Positions 45,243-55,023 of a stretch of 64,000 nucleotides of DNA are shown here, piece after piece. This stretch comes from Tyzzerella sp. An114. GTDB taxonomy: Bacteria; Bacillota; Clostridia; Lachnospirales; Anaerotignaceae. A program made the position numbers and the translations under genes. Below the pieces are notes generated by a model that was not told the origin of the DNA, ran no database searches, and saw only the letters and a program-made list of their open reading frames with translations. The DNA lies in the NCBI RefSeq assembly GCF_002161055.1, contig NZ_NFLT01000005.1, positions 124,001 through 188,000 of the forward strand. Reading direction: 5' to 3'. Position 1 is the stretch's first letter, and each line of letters starts with the position of its first letter.

Positions 45243-46724
45243 ATGAAAAACAAAAGTATAATGCTTCAAGGTACAGCTTCAAATGTGGGAAAAAGTCTTT
45301 TGTGTACAGCTCTTTGTAGAATATTTACAGAGGACGGATATAATGTAAATCCTTTCAAATCACAAAATATGTCCCTTAATTCCTATATAACACCGGAAGG
45401 AGGGGAAATGGGTAGGGCACAGGTTGCACAGGCTGAGGCTTGCCATAAACTGCCCCATACAGACATGAACCCTATACTCTTAAAACCTTCCACAGATAAA
45501 AAATCCCAAATAATATTAAATGGAAAAGTTTTTGATAGTATGAATGCTATGGACTATTTTAAGTTTAAACCTAACTTAAAACCTGAAATAGAGAAAACAT
45601 ATAAAAGATTACTTGATAAAAGTGATATTGTAGTTCTTGAGGGTGCAGGAAGTCCGGCAGAAATAAATCTTAAGGATAATGATATTGTAAATATGGGTAT
45701 GGCTGAAATAGCTAACTCTCCTGTAATACTTGTAGGCGATATAGATAAGGGGGGAGTTTTTGCTTCTCTTGTGGGAACAATAATGCTTTTAACTCCTGAG
45801 GAGAGAAAGAGAGTAAAAGGTATAATAATAAATAAGTTTAGAGGAGATGTGTCTCTTTTAGAGCCGGGACTTGTTCAGATTGAGGAGATAACAAAAGTTC
45901 CTGTTATAGGTGTTGTTCCTATGGTTGATGTTGATATAGATGACGAGGACAGCGAAGCGGATTTCCTTAAATATTCAAAAAATAAAAATGGTAATATTGA
46001 CATAGCTGTAATAAAATTGCCATATATTTCTAATTTTACTGATATAAATGCTCTTGCTCTTGAAAAAAATGTCAATATAAGATTTGTAAATAGTTGTGAG
46101 GAATTGGAAAAACCTGATATAATAATACTTCCGGGAACAAAAAGCACTATGAATGCCCTTGAGTTTTTAAGGGAAAAAGGTCTTTTTTATGAAATAAAAA
46201 AAGCTCATAATGAAGGTGCTTTTGTTTTTGGAATATGTGGTGGTTATCAGCTTATGGGTAAAACTATAAATGATGAAAACTCTGTTGAAAGTGATATTAA
46301 AACTATGGAAGGTTTAGGACTTCTTAATATTCATACATATTTTGAAAATGAAAAGAAAACTGTTCTTTCTGAGGGTAAAGAGAGTCTTTTTGGTTTAAAT
46401 GTAAAGGGTTATGAAATTCATATGGGTACAGAGAAAAAAGGAGATAATGTTAAATCCTTTATAAATACAGAATATGGCTTTGAAGGTGCTGTAAGCAGTG
46501 ATAAAAGAGCTGTAGGAACATATTTCCATGGTATTTTTGATAATGGTGTATTTACAAGAAAATATGTAAACATGGTTAGAAGGTCAAAAAATATTGAGGA
46601 ATATAATGGGGATATTGTTAATTTCTCAGACTATAAAGAAAGCCAGTATACTAAACTTGCAAATATAGTGAGAAATAGTATTGATATTGATAAAATATAC
46701 AAAATATTGGAGGAAGACCTTTGA
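45243..46724 (+). CDS. cobQ: Cobyric acid synthase CobQ/CbiP
   Basis: A 493-residue glutamine-dependent amidase that converts adenosyl-cobyrinic acid a,c-diamide to cobyric acid. The N-terminal synthetase half has LQGTASNVGKSL and NPFKSQNMSLNS; the C-terminal glutaminase half has the nucleophile Cys in GICGGYQLMG and the His in YFHGIFDN. It is the first gene of the cobalamin operon and is also known as cbiP in the anaerobic pathway. It overlaps cbiB by 4 nt. Confidence 0.96.
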   Translation: MKNKSIMLQGTASNVGKSLLCTALCRIFTEDGYNVNPFKSQNMSLNSYITPEGGEMGRAQVAQAEACHKLPHTDMNPILLKPSTDKKSQIILNGKVFDSMNAMDYFKFKPNLKPEIEKTYKRLLDKSDIVVLEGAGSPAEINLKDNDIVNMGMAEIANSPVILVGDIDKGGVFASLVGTIMLLTPEERKRVKGIIINKFRGDVSLLEPGLVQIEEITKVPVIGVVPMVDVDIDDEDSEADFLKYSKNKNGNIDIAVIKLPYISNFTDINALALEKNVNIRFVNSCEELEKPDIIILPGTKSTMNALEFLREKGLFYEIKKAHNEGAFVFGICGGYQLMGKTINDENSVESDIKTMEGLGLLNIHTYFENEKKTVLSEGKESLFGLNVKGYEIHMGTEKKGDNVKSFINTEYGFEGAVSSDKRAVGTYFHGIFDNGVFTRKYVNMVRRSKNIEEYNGDIVNFSDYKESQYTKLANIVRNSIDIDKIYKILEEDL

Positions 46725-47662
46725 TAAAAATAGTAATAGCACTTATTATTGATAGGATTTTAGGTGACCCATACAGTTATCCCCACCCTGTAAAGTATAT
46801 GGGAAAACTTATATCATTCCTTGATAATAATATGAGAAAAATTTTTAAAACACCAAAAGGACTTAAATTTGCAGGATTTTTGACTGTTATAATAACAGTT
46901 TCTGTTTCTTTTGGTGTTTCATACGGTTTAATATATGGTTTTAATAGAGTAAACGATATACTTGGAGATATTGTTGAAATAATACTTATATGGAATTGTA
47001 TAGCTTTAAGATGTCTTGATAAAGAGATTATAAAAATATATAACTCTCTTAAAGAAAGAGATATTGAAAAGGCGAGACAGCAAGTTTCATATCTTGTGAG
47101 TCGCGATACAAATTGTCTTGATGAAAAAGGCATTGTTAAGGCAGCTGTTGAGACAGCGGCGGAAAATATAACTGACGGTATAATATCACCACTTTTTTAT
47201 ATTATGATAGGCGGTGCACCTTTAGGAATTGCCTATAAAGCTGTAAATACCCTTGATTCTATGATAGGATATAAAAACGATAAATACATTGATTTTGGTT
47301 TCTTTGGTGCAAAACTTGATGATGTAGCTAATTTTATACCGGCAAGACTTACAGGTTTTGCTATGGTGATTTTTGCTTTTATAACAGGTAAAGACTATAA
47401 AAATGGTTATAGAATAATGATGAGAGACCATAAAAAAAGTAAAAGTCCCAATGCCGGCTGGACAGAAAGTGTTGTTGCTGGTGTAATGGGTATTGAGCTT
47501 TGTGGACCTACTGTGTATTTTAATAAAACTGTCTATAAAGATACAATAGGGGATAATATAAATGAAATAAATTATGAATATATTAAGACAACAACAGACT
47601 TTATGTATGGTGCAACACTTATTGTTGTGACTATGGGAATTATTGTTGCTTTTTTAATTTAA
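46721..47662 (+). CDS. cbiB: Adenosylcobinamide-phosphate synthase CbiB
   Basis: A 313-residue membrane protein that attaches aminopropanol (phosphate) to cobyric acid. Family phrases are DRILGDPYSYPHPVKYMG at the N-terminus, AVETAAENITDGIISPLFY and SPNAGWTESVVAGVMG. About five hydrophobic segments are present. The start is TTG at 46721, inside TTGATA overlapping the cobQ stop, with TTGGAGGA upstream. Confidence 0.95.
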   Translation: MIKIVIALIIDRILGDPYSYPHPVKYMGKLISFLDNNMRKIFKTPKGLKFAGFLTVIITVSVSFGVSYGLIYGFNRVNDILGDIVEIILIWNCIALRCLDKEIIKIYNSLKERDIEKARQQVSYLVSRDTNCLDEKGIVKAAVETAAENITDGIISPLFYIMIGGAPLGIAYKAVNTLDSMIGYKNDKYIDFGFFGAKLDDVANFIPARLTGFAMVIFAFITGKDYKNGYRIMMRDHKKSKSPNAGWTESVVAGVMGIELCGPTVYFNKTVYKDTIGDNINEINYEYIKTTTDFMYGATLIVVTMGIIVAFLI

Positions 47663-47675
47663 AGGATTGATTTTT

Positions 47676-48746
47676 ATGAATTTTCACGGTGGAAATATAT
47701 ATGATTATGATAATGAAATTATAGATTTCAGTTCAAATATAAACCCTTTAGGTGTTTCGGAAAAACTTAAATATGAGATTTCAAAAAGAATTGATGAGGT
47801 ATCAAAATATCCTGATATAAAATACTCAAAACTTAAAAGTAATATATCAAAATACCTTAATGTTGATAAAAGTAATATTACTGTGGGAAATGGTGCTGTT
47901 GATATTATATATAGAGCTGTAATCTGTTTACCACAAAAAAAGGCTTTTATTATGGCTCCGGCTTTTTCAGAGTATAGAAAGGCTTGTGAAATATCAAATA
48001 AGGAATATTTTGAGATACCTTCTTTTGATTTTGATAAAAATTATTTTGATATAGATTTTTTTAAAAGTAAAATAGAGGATAATTCAATTATAATAATATG
48101 TAATCCCAACAATCCAACAGGAGTTGGAATTAAAAATACTGATATTGAAAGTATAGTTGAAATTTCAGAAAAAAAAGGAAATTTTATAATTATAGATGAA
48201 GCCTTTATGGAGTTTACCTGTGATGAAGCAAAATTCTCTTTTATTTCAAATATAAAAAAATATAATAATGTTTTGATTATAAGAGCTGTGACAAAATTTT
48301 TCGGTCTTCCGGGAATAAGGCTTGGATATGGAATAAGTAGTAATTATAAATTAAATGAAAAAATGGAGTATTTCTCAAAGCCTTGGGATATAAATACATT
48401 TGCTGTTATCGCCTCAGATGTTATTTTTAATGATATTGATTATATTGAAAAATCTAAAAAATGGATTATTGATGAGAGAGAATTTATTTATAATTCTCTT
48501 TCAAATGAAAATAATATACACATATATAAATCAGACTCAAATTTCTTTTTGATTAAAACAAATAAAAATTCAAAATATATTAGAGATGAACTTTTGAAAC
48601 ATAATATATTAATAAGAATACCTGAAGGTTTTACAGGTCTTTTTGATAATTTTATACGTATTGCAGTTAAAGACAGGGAAAGTAATATAAAAATTATAAA
48701 TGCATTGAGGAGTGAAAGCCTTTGGATAGAGAAGGAAGAATTATAG
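47676..48746 (+). CDS. cobD: L-threonine-O-3-phosphate decarboxylase CobD
   Basis: A 356-residue PLP enzyme of the class I aminotransferase fold that makes aminopropanol phosphate for CbiB. It starts MNFHGGNIYDYDN, typical of CobD, and has IDFSSNINPLG, the NPNNPTG loop and the PLP-binding Lys in RAVTKFFGLPGIRLGYG. The frame allows a TTG at 47667, but the ATG at 47676 follows AAAGGA and matches the family start. It overlaps the next gene by 25 nt. Confidence 0.92.
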   Translation: MNFHGGNIYDYDNEIIDFSSNINPLGVSEKLKYEISKRIDEVSKYPDIKYSKLKSNISKYLNVDKSNITVGNGAVDIIYRAVICLPQKKAFIMAPAFSEYRKACEISNKEYFEIPSFDFDKNYFDIDFFKSKIEDNSIIIICNPNNPTGVGIKNTDIESIVEISEKKGNFIIIDEAFMEFTCDEAKFSFISNIKKYNNVLIIRAVTKFFGLPGIRLGYGISSNYKLNEKMEYFSKPWDINTFAVIASDVIFNDIDYIEKSKKWIIDEREFIYNSLSNENNIHIYKSDSNFFLIKTNKNSKYIRDELLKHNILIRIPEGFTGLFDNFIRIAVKDRESNIKIINALRSESLWIEKEEL

Positions 48747-49255
48747 TTCTTACAGGTGATGGAAAGGGAAAGACAACATCAGCTTTAGGAATGGCTATGA
48801 GAGGACTTGGCTGGGGTAGAAAAGTATGTATACTCCAGTTTTTTAAATCTTTGGATTATGATTGCGGAGAGAGAATATTTCTTGAAAAATTAGGTTGTGA
48901 GATATACCCTTTAGGTATAGGCTTTTCTTGGCTTAAAAGCGAAAAAGAACAGAGAGAGGCTTTGAAAAAGGCTTGGGATATGTCTCTTTTAAAACTTTCC
49001 GATGATTATGATATGGTAATACTTGATGAGATTATAAATGTTTTTTCACAGAAAAATATTAATATAGATGATATACTCACAGAAAAAATGCTTTCTGATA
49101 CAGTTAAAAAATATAGTTTAAATAAAGATATAATACTTACAGGTAGAGGCTGTCCAAAATCTATAATTGATATAGCTGATACAGTAACTGAAATGGTTAA
49201 TATAAAACATGGATATGAAAAGGGCATAAAAGCCTGTAAGGGTGTAGAGTTTTAG
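48722..49255 (+). CDS. cobO: Cob(I)yrinic acid a,c-diamide adenosyltransferase (CobO/BtuR type)
   Basis: A 177-residue P-loop enzyme that adds the adenosyl ligand to the corrinoid cobalt. The nucleotide-binding motif GDGKGKTTSALGMAMRG is at the N-terminus, followed by WGRKVCILQFFKS and DMVILDEIINV. The start is TTG at 48722 within the end of cobD, preceded by GAGGAG. It lies between cobD and cbiA. Confidence 0.93.
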   Translation: MDREGRIIVLTGDGKGKTTSALGMAMRGLGWGRKVCILQFFKSLDYDCGERIFLEKLGCEIYPLGIGFSWLKSEKEQREALKKAWDMSLLKLSDDYDMVILDEIINVFSQKNINIDDILTEKMLSDTVKKYSLNKDIILTGRGCPKSIIDIADTVTEMVNIKHGYEKGIKACKGVEF

Positions 49256-49263
49256 GAGGAATT

Positions 49264-50628
49264 ATGAAAGTACCAAGATTTGTTATAGCTGGTACAAACA
49301 GTGGTTGCGGAAAAACCACAATTACATCAGCACTTATTTCAGCACTTAAAAAAAGAGGTATGCAGGTACAACCCTTTAAAATGGGACCTGATTATATAGA
49401 TACAATGTTTCATAGTTTTATAGCAGAGTGTGACGGAAGGAATATAGACTCATTTCTTTTTGATGATGATACATTTAGATATATTTTTCAAAAAAATAGC
49501 GAGGAAGCCGATATAGCTGTATGTGAAGGTGTTATGGGAATGTATGACGGAATAGGAAAAACATCTAATTCCAGTACAGCCGAAATGTCAAAGATTATAG
49601 ATGCTCCCGTTATAATGGTTGTAAATGCAAAGGGAATGGCTGTAAGTGCTGCGGCTATGGTTAAAGGGTTTATTGAATTTGATAAAACTGTAAATGTTTG
49701 TGGTGTTATACTCAATAATGTTAAATCTGAAACACAGTATGTATTTTTAAAAAGCATAATAGAGGAACACACAGACACAGAAGTTTTAGGATATTTACAG
49801 GAAAATGAAAAAATTAAAATAGGAAGTAGACATTTAGGTCTTATTACAGCTAGAGAAGTATCAAGACTTGAAAAGAAAATGGATATTTTAGCTGATGAAG
49901 CTGAAAGAACTATTGATATTGATAGAATACTTGAAATTGCAGAAAATGCATCTGATTTAAAATTTAAAAATATACTTTCAAAGGATTTGAAAGATAAATT
50001 TAAGGGGCTTAGAGTAGGAATTGCCTATGATATGGCTTTCAATTTCTATTATCGTGATAATATAGATTTTCTTAATTATCTTGGAATTGAGACAGAATTT
50101 TTCTCACCTTTAAAAGATTACAGAATACCTAAAAATATTGATGCTCTTTATATAGGTGGAGGGTATCCCGAACTTTTCCCTGTGGAGCTTACGAACAATA
50201 TTTCAATGAGAAATTCAATAAAACAGTTTGCCGAAAAAGGCGGATATATATATGCAGAGTGTGGCGGTCTTATATATATGAGTGAGAAAATAAAAACTTT
50301 TGACGGAAATGAATACAGTATGACAGGAGTTTTAAAGGGTAGCTGTAAAATGGGAGATAAGCTCCGTCATTTTGGATATGTTGAGCTTAAAGATAGAGAA
50401 ACAGAAATGGAAATTAAAGGTCATGAGTTCCACTATTCTATTGAAAATATAAGAAATAGAACACTTTTTGAGGTTTCAAAAACACGAGGAAATAGGAAAA
50501 CTGTTTGGAGAAGTGGCTATAATTATAAAAATGTTATAGCTTCTTATCCACATATACATTTTTATTCTAATATGGATTTTGTTATAAAATTTATAGAGAA
50601 AGCTATTAAGGAGGTAAAGAATGCTTGA
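49264..50628 (+). CDS. cbiA: Cobyrinic acid a,c-diamide synthase CbiA
   Basis: A 454-residue glutamine-dependent amidotransferase that amidates the a and c side chains of cobyrinate. The N-terminal ATP-binding half has IAGTNSGCGKTTITSALI and PFKMGPDYIDTMFH; the glutaminase half has the Cys in YAECGGLIYMSE and the C-terminal His in SYPHIHFYSN. GGAGG precedes the ATG. It overlaps cbiC by 8 nt. Confidence 0.95.
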   Translation: MKVPRFVIAGTNSGCGKTTITSALISALKKRGMQVQPFKMGPDYIDTMFHSFIAECDGRNIDSFLFDDDTFRYIFQKNSEEADIAVCEGVMGMYDGIGKTSNSSTAEMSKIIDAPVIMVVNAKGMAVSAAAMVKGFIEFDKTVNVCGVILNNVKSETQYVFLKSIIEEHTDTEVLGYLQENEKIKIGSRHLGLITAREVSRLEKKMDILADEAERTIDIDRILEIAENASDLKFKNILSKDLKDKFKGLRVGIAYDMAFNFYYRDNIDFLNYLGIETEFFSPLKDYRIPKNIDALYIGGGYPELFPVELTNNISMRNSIKQFAEKGGYIYAECGGLIYMSEKIKTFDGNEYSMTGVLKGSCKMGDKLRHFGYVELKDRETEMEIKGHEFHYSIENIRNRTLFEVSKTRGNRKTVWRSGYNYKNVIASYPHIHFYSNMDFVIKFIEKAIKEVKNA

Positions 50629-51268
50629 AAAAATAGAAATGATATCACCTTCAGATATTGAAAATAGAAGTTTTCAGATAATATCAGAGGAGCTTGGAGA
50701 TAAAAAATTTCCGCCTTTCTGTGAAAATATAGTAAAAAGAGTTATACATACAACAGCAGACTTTGATTATGCCGAAAATCTTTATATAAGTGAAAATGCT
50801 GTGGGAAAAGGTCTCAAAGCATTACAATCCGGTTGTACAATAGTTACAGACACAACAATGGCTCTTTCTGGCATAAATAAAAGAGTTTTATCATCTCTTG
50901 GAGGAAGTGTTAAGTGTTTTATAGCTGATGAAGATGTAAAGGAAGAAGCTAAAAAAAGAGGAATAACTCGTTCTGCTGTGGCTGTTGAGAAGGCTTCTAA
51001 AGACAAAAATATAAAAATATATGTTGTTGGAAATGCTCCAACAGCTTTAATAAGTCTTTATGACCTTATAAAAGAGGGAAAAATGGAAGTTCCAGACCTT
51101 GTTGTTGGAGTTCCTGTGGGATTTGTAAATGTTGTAGAGAGCAAGGAGCTTTTTGTAAACAGCGAGATACCTTGTATAATTGCCAGAGGAAGAAAAGGCG
51201 GAAGTAATGTGGCGGCAGCTATAATAAATGCCCTTCTTTATATTGTTTCAGAAAACAGGAGGGACTGA
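50621..51268 (+). CDS. cbiC: Cobalt-precorrin-8 methylmutase CbiC
   Basis: A 215-residue enzyme that moves a methyl group from C-11 to C-12 of the corrin ring. Family landmarks are SDIENRSFQII near the N-terminus, the active-site His in RVIHTTADFDYA, DTTMALSGINKR and a C-terminal PCIIARGRKGGSNVAAAIINALL. AGGAGGT precedes the ATG inside the end of cbiA. The stop is 1 nt before the cbiD start. Confidence 0.95.
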   Translation: MLEKIEMISPSDIENRSFQIISEELGDKKFPPFCENIVKRVIHTTADFDYAENLYISENAVGKGLKALQSGCTIVTDTTMALSGINKRVLSSLGGSVKCFIADEDVKEEAKKRGITRSAVAVEKASKDKNIKIYVVGNAPTALISLYDLIKEGKMEVPDLVVGVPVGFVNVVESKELFVNSEIPCIIARGRKGGSNVAAAIINALLYIVSENRRD

Positions 51269-51269
51269 T

Positions 51270-52376
51270 TTGTTAAAATCTTTGTATACAGAGATAGCCG
51301 GCAAAAAATACAGATTAGGCTATACAACAGGTACTTGCAGTGCAGCGGCAGCTATGGCAGCTGTAATGCTTTTTGAAGGCAAAAAAAGTGAAAGTGTTGT
51401 AATAAATACTCCTTATGGAATTGATGTTGAAATAGATATAATATACAGTGAAAAAAATAATAATTATGCTGTCTGTGGTGTTGTTAAAGATGGCGGCGAT
51501 GATTACGATGTTACAAGTGGTATAAAAATATATGCAAAAGCCCAATTGACAGAGGGTGAAACCTTTGTGACAGGCGGAGAGGGAATAGGTATTGTAACAA
51601 AAAAAGGTCTTAAATGTAATGTGGGAGAATATGCAATAAATCCTGAACCTATAAAAATGATTAAAAAAGCTGTGTCTAGTGTATCAGATAAAAATTATAA
51701 AATAACTATATATGCCCCTGAAGGTGTTGATATAGCTAAAAAAACATTTAATCCACGTTTAGGCATTCAGGGAGGTATATCTATAATAGGAACAACTGGC
51801 ATAGTTACTCCTATGTCTGAGGAGGCTTGGAAAGAGTCCTGTTCCTATGAACTTTCTGTCAAAAAAGCCAGTGGCAAAAAAAGTGTTTGTTTTGTATTTG
51901 GAAATTATGGTGAAGTTTTTGCTACAAAATATTTAGGAATAAATAAGGATTGTATCGTATCTATAAGTAATTTTGTTGGTTATATGCTTGATACTGCTTT
52001 AAATATGGCTTTTGATAATGTTCTCATTGTAGGACATACAGGAAAACTTATTAAAGTTGCAGCAGGTATATTTCATACCCATAGTAAAGTTGCTGACGGC
52101 AGAATGGAAACATTATGTACTCTTGTAGCTTTAGAGGGTGGAGATTATGAAGTCATAGAAAAAATATATAACTGTAATACCACAGATATGGCAGAAAAAA
52201 TACTTAAAGATAGTAATTTGTCTCATATATGGCAGAAAGCCTGTGAAATAGCCAAAAAGAAGTGTTGTGACAGAATTTTTAATAAAATGAATGTAGGCTG
52301 TATTATGTTTAATAATGAAAATGAGATACTTGGAAAAAGTAAAAACTGGTCTTATATTATAAATGAACTGAGGTAG
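51270..52376 (+). CDS. cbiD: Cobalt-precorrin-5B C1-methyltransferase CbiD
   Basis: A 368-residue protein of the CbiD family, which methylates C-1 in the anaerobic pathway. It has LGYTTGTCSAAAAMAA at the N-terminus, then EGVDIAKKTFNPRLGIQGGISIIGTTG and GHTGKLIKVAAGIFHTHSKVADGR. The frame is open to 51228 inside cbiC, but AGGAGG lies just before the TTG at 51270, which is chosen. This gene marks the oxygen-independent route. Confidence 0.93.
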   Translation: MLKSLYTEIAGKKYRLGYTTGTCSAAAAMAAVMLFEGKKSESVVINTPYGIDVEIDIIYSEKNNNYAVCGVVKDGGDDYDVTSGIKIYAKAQLTEGETFVTGGEGIGIVTKKGLKCNVGEYAINPEPIKMIKKAVSSVSDKNYKITIYAPEGVDIAKKTFNPRLGIQGGISIIGTTGIVTPMSEEAWKESCSYELSVKKASGKKSVCFVFGNYGEVFATKYLGINKDCIVSISNFVGYMLDTALNMAFDNVLIVGHTGKLIKVAAGIFHTHSKVADGRMETLCTLVALEGGDYEVIEKIYNCNTTDMAEKILKDSNLSHIWQKACEIAKKKCCDRIFNKMNVGCIMFNNENEILGKSKNWSYIINELR

Positions 52377-52379
52377 AAT

Positions 52380-53594
52380 ATGAATAAAGTTTATATAATA
52401 GGAATGGGCACAGGTGACGAAAGTCTTTTGACTTTTAAAGCTGTAAAAGTCATTGAAGATTGTGATGTTTTGATAGGCGGAAAACGTCATATTGAAAACT
52501 TTAAAAATAAAGAAAAAATTGAAATTAAAAATAATCTTTCTGATATTGTAAAATACATAAATGAAAATAAAGATACAAAAAAAATTGCAGTTCTTGCCAG
52601 TGGAGACCCTTTTATGTATGGTATAGGTTCTTATATAATTAAAAATGTTAAAAATGCAGTTTTTGAAAATATAAGTGGTATATCATCTGTACAGTATATG
52701 GCAGGAAAATGTGGTATACCATGGCAAGATATGTATATTGGAAGTGTTCATGGAAGAAATGAAAATATTTCTTCTCTTATATCAAACCATAAAAAATTGG
52801 CTCTTTTGACTGCTAAAAACACAAAAGAAGTTATAAAAGAAATTTATGACAATGGTTTTGATGATGTGTACATATATGTTGGTGAAAATCTTTCTTATGA
52901 TAATGAGAGAATAACAGCAGGCTTTGCAGAGGATTTGATTTATAATGAATTTTCAGACCTTTCAGTTATGATTATATTAAATAATAATGAAAAGCCTTAT
53001 AAATTCATATCCGGCGGAATACCTGATGAAATGTTTAAAAGAGGGAATGTTCCTATGACAAAAGAGGAAGTTCGCTCTGTATCGTTGTCAAAATTAAAAC
53101 TTTTGGAAGATAGTATTGTTTTTGATATAGGTTCTGGAACAGGCTCTGTAACTGTTGAGTGTGGTTTAATGGCGAAGTTTGGAAAAGTTTATGGCTTTGA
53201 AAAAAATAGTGAGGCTGTTGAACTTACAAAATCAAATATAAAAAGATTTGGTGTTTATAACTGTGAAGTTATAGAGGGAGATGCTCTTGAAAGTATAAAA
53301 AATATTGATGTAGTGCCTTCAAGAGTTTTTATAGGTGGCACAGGTGGAAATATGAATGATATTTTGAATGTTATTTACGATAAATGCCAAAATGTAAAAG
53401 TTGTTATAAATTGCATAGCTGTTGAGAGTATTTATGAGGCTTTGAAAGGTCTTGAAAATATAGGATATAACAACATTGAGTGTGTTTCTGTTTCAGTTTC
53501 AAGAAATAAAAAAGCTGGAAGCAAAAATATGATGATAGGACAGAATACCGTATATATTATAAGCGGTGAGAAGGGAGACATAAGTGAAAGGTAA
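52380..53594 (+). CDS. cbiET: Fused cobalt-precorrin-7 C5-methyltransferase / precorrin-6Y C15-methyltransferase (CbiET)
   Basis: A 404-residue bifunctional enzyme. Residues about 1-205 are a CbiE-type tetrapyrrole methylase (IIGMGTGDESLLTFKA, then VLASGDPFMYGIG). Residues about 210-404 are CbiT, a class I SAM methyltransferase with decarboxylase role (IPDEMFKRGNVPMTKEEVR and the SAM loop VFDIGSGTGSVTVE). The two are separate genes in some species and fused as CobL in others. It overlaps cbiL by 11 nt. Confidence 0.94.
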   Translation: MNKVYIIGMGTGDESLLTFKAVKVIEDCDVLIGGKRHIENFKNKEKIEIKNNLSDIVKYINENKDTKKIAVLASGDPFMYGIGSYIIKNVKNAVFENISGISSVQYMAGKCGIPWQDMYIGSVHGRNENISSLISNHKKLALLTAKNTKEVIKEIYDNGFDDVYIYVGENLSYDNERITAGFAEDLIYNEFSDLSVMIILNNNEKPYKFISGGIPDEMFKRGNVPMTKEEVRSVSLSKLKLLEDSIVFDIGSGTGSVTVECGLMAKFGKVYGFEKNSEAVELTKSNIKRFGVYNCEVIEGDALESIKNIDVVPSRVFIGGTGGNMNDILNVIYDKCQNVKVVINCIAVESIYEALKGLENIGYNNIECVSVSVSRNKKAGSKNMMIGQNTVYIISGEKGDISER

Positions 53595-54279
53595 ATTTTA
53601 TGGTGTGGGAGTAGGTCCGGGAGACCCTGAACTTATAACACTTAAAGCAATTAATGTACTTAAAAAATGTGATTGTGTTGTAATTCCAAAGGCTGAAGGT
53701 CGTGACAGCACAGTTTTTAAAATAGCGAAGGAATATATAAACAAAGATACTGAAATCTGTGAAGTTTCATTTTCAATGGTAAAAGATAGTGAAAAAAGAC
53801 AGAAAAGTCGTGAGGAAGCAGCTTACACTATATCAAAACATATTGATATGGGAAAAAATGTTGTTTTTATAACTCTTGGCGATATTTCTGTTTATAGCAC
53901 TTGTATGTATGTATATAAAATATTAGTTGAAAAAGGTTATGATTGTGAGCTTATTCCGGGAGTTCCTTCATTCTGTGCCGTTGCCTCAAAGGTTGGAGAA
54001 AGTTTGGGAGAAGATGGAGAAAGTTTTGGAATAGTTCCTTCAGCATTGGGAATAGAAAAGCTTTCTAAAGCTGCTAAAAATTTTGATACAGTTGTAATTA
54101 TGAAATCAGCTAAAAATATTGATACAGTTAAAGAGATACTTAAAGAAGAAGGTTTTGATAATGTAAAAGGTGTTATGAACTGTGGTCTTGAAAATGAAAG
54201 AGTTTTTATGAACAATGATGATATAGAAGGCGACCTTGGATATTTTACAACACTTATAGCAAAAAGAGGTGGAAAATAA
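53584..54279 (+). CDS. cbiL: Cobalt-factor II C20-methyltransferase CbiL
   Basis: A 231-residue tetrapyrrole methylase. The N-terminal GVGVGPGDPELITLKAINVL block, TLGDISVYST and PGVPSFCAVASKVGES are typical of CbiL/CobI, the C-20 enzyme that commits precorrin-2 to cobalamin. The start is GTG at 53584, preceded by AGAAGGGAG inside cbiET. The stop TAA shares its last A with the cbiF ATG. Confidence 0.94.
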   Translation: MKGKFYGVGVGPGDPELITLKAINVLKKCDCVVIPKAEGRDSTVFKIAKEYINKDTEICEVSFSMVKDSEKRQKSREEAAYTISKHIDMGKNVVFITLGDISVYSTCMYVYKILVEKGYDCELIPGVPSFCAVASKVGESLGEDGESFGIVPSALGIEKLSKAAKNFDTVVIMKSAKNIDTVKEILKEEGFDNVKGVMNCGLENERVFMNNDDIEGDLGYFTTLIAKRGGK

Positions 54280-55022
54280 TGGTTTATATAGTAGGTGCAG
54301 GACCAGGAGATACAGAGCTTATAACTGTTAAGGGACTTAAAAGAGTTGAAAGTGCTGATATTATAATATATGCAGGTTCTCTTGTTAATCCTGAAATATT
54401 AAAATATGCAAAAAAAGACTGTGAGATACATAACAGTGCATATATGAACCTTGAAGAAGTTATTGATGTTATAAAAAAAGGTCATAGTGAGGGAAAAGAC
54501 ATTGTGAGACTTCACACAGGTGACCCTTCAATATATGGAGCTGTTCGTGAGCAGATGGATATTTTAAAAGAAAATAATATACCTTTTGAAAACATACCAG
54601 GAGTAAGTTCTTTTTGTGGTGCTGCCTCAGCTTTACAAGCAGAATACACATTGCCTAGTGTATCACAGACAGTAATATTGACAAGAATGGAAGGAAGAAC
54701 AGCTGTACCAGAAAAAGAGAGTATTGAAAGTTTATCTAAACATAATGCTACTATGATTATATTTTTAAGTGTTGGAATGATTAGCGAACTTTCAAAAAAA
54801 CTTATGGAAGGCTATTCAAAGGATACACCAGCAGCAGTTGTATATAAAGCTACATGGGAAGATGAAAAAATTGTAAGAGGAACACTTGCTGATATAGCAG
54901 AAAAAACAGAGAAAGCCGGCATTAAAAAAACAGCCCTTGTTATAGTTGGAAATTGTCTTGGAAATGATTACGAGCTTTCAAAACTCTATGACAAGAATTT
55001 TAAAACAGAATTTAGGGGATAA
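54279..55022 (+). CDS. cbiF: Cobalt-precorrin-4 C11-methyltransferase CbiF
   Basis: A 247-residue tetrapyrrole methylase. Family landmarks are IVGAGPGDTELITVKG, IIYAGSLVNPEIL, RLHTGDPSIYGAVREQM and PGVSSFCGAASALQAEYTLP, the set seen in CbiF/CobM. The start overlaps the cbiL stop by 1 nt and the stop is 1 nt before cbiG, so translation is coupled. Confidence 0.95.
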   Translation: MVYIVGAGPGDTELITVKGLKRVESADIIIYAGSLVNPEILKYAKKDCEIHNSAYMNLEEVIDVIKKGHSEGKDIVRLHTGDPSIYGAVREQMDILKENNIPFENIPGVSSFCGAASALQAEYTLPSVSQTVILTRMEGRTAVPEKESIESLSKHNATMIIFLSVGMISELSKKLMEGYSKDTPAAVVYKATWEDEKIVRGTLADIAEKTEKAGIKKTALVIVGNCLGNDYELSKLYDKNFKTEFRG

Positions 55023-55023
55023 T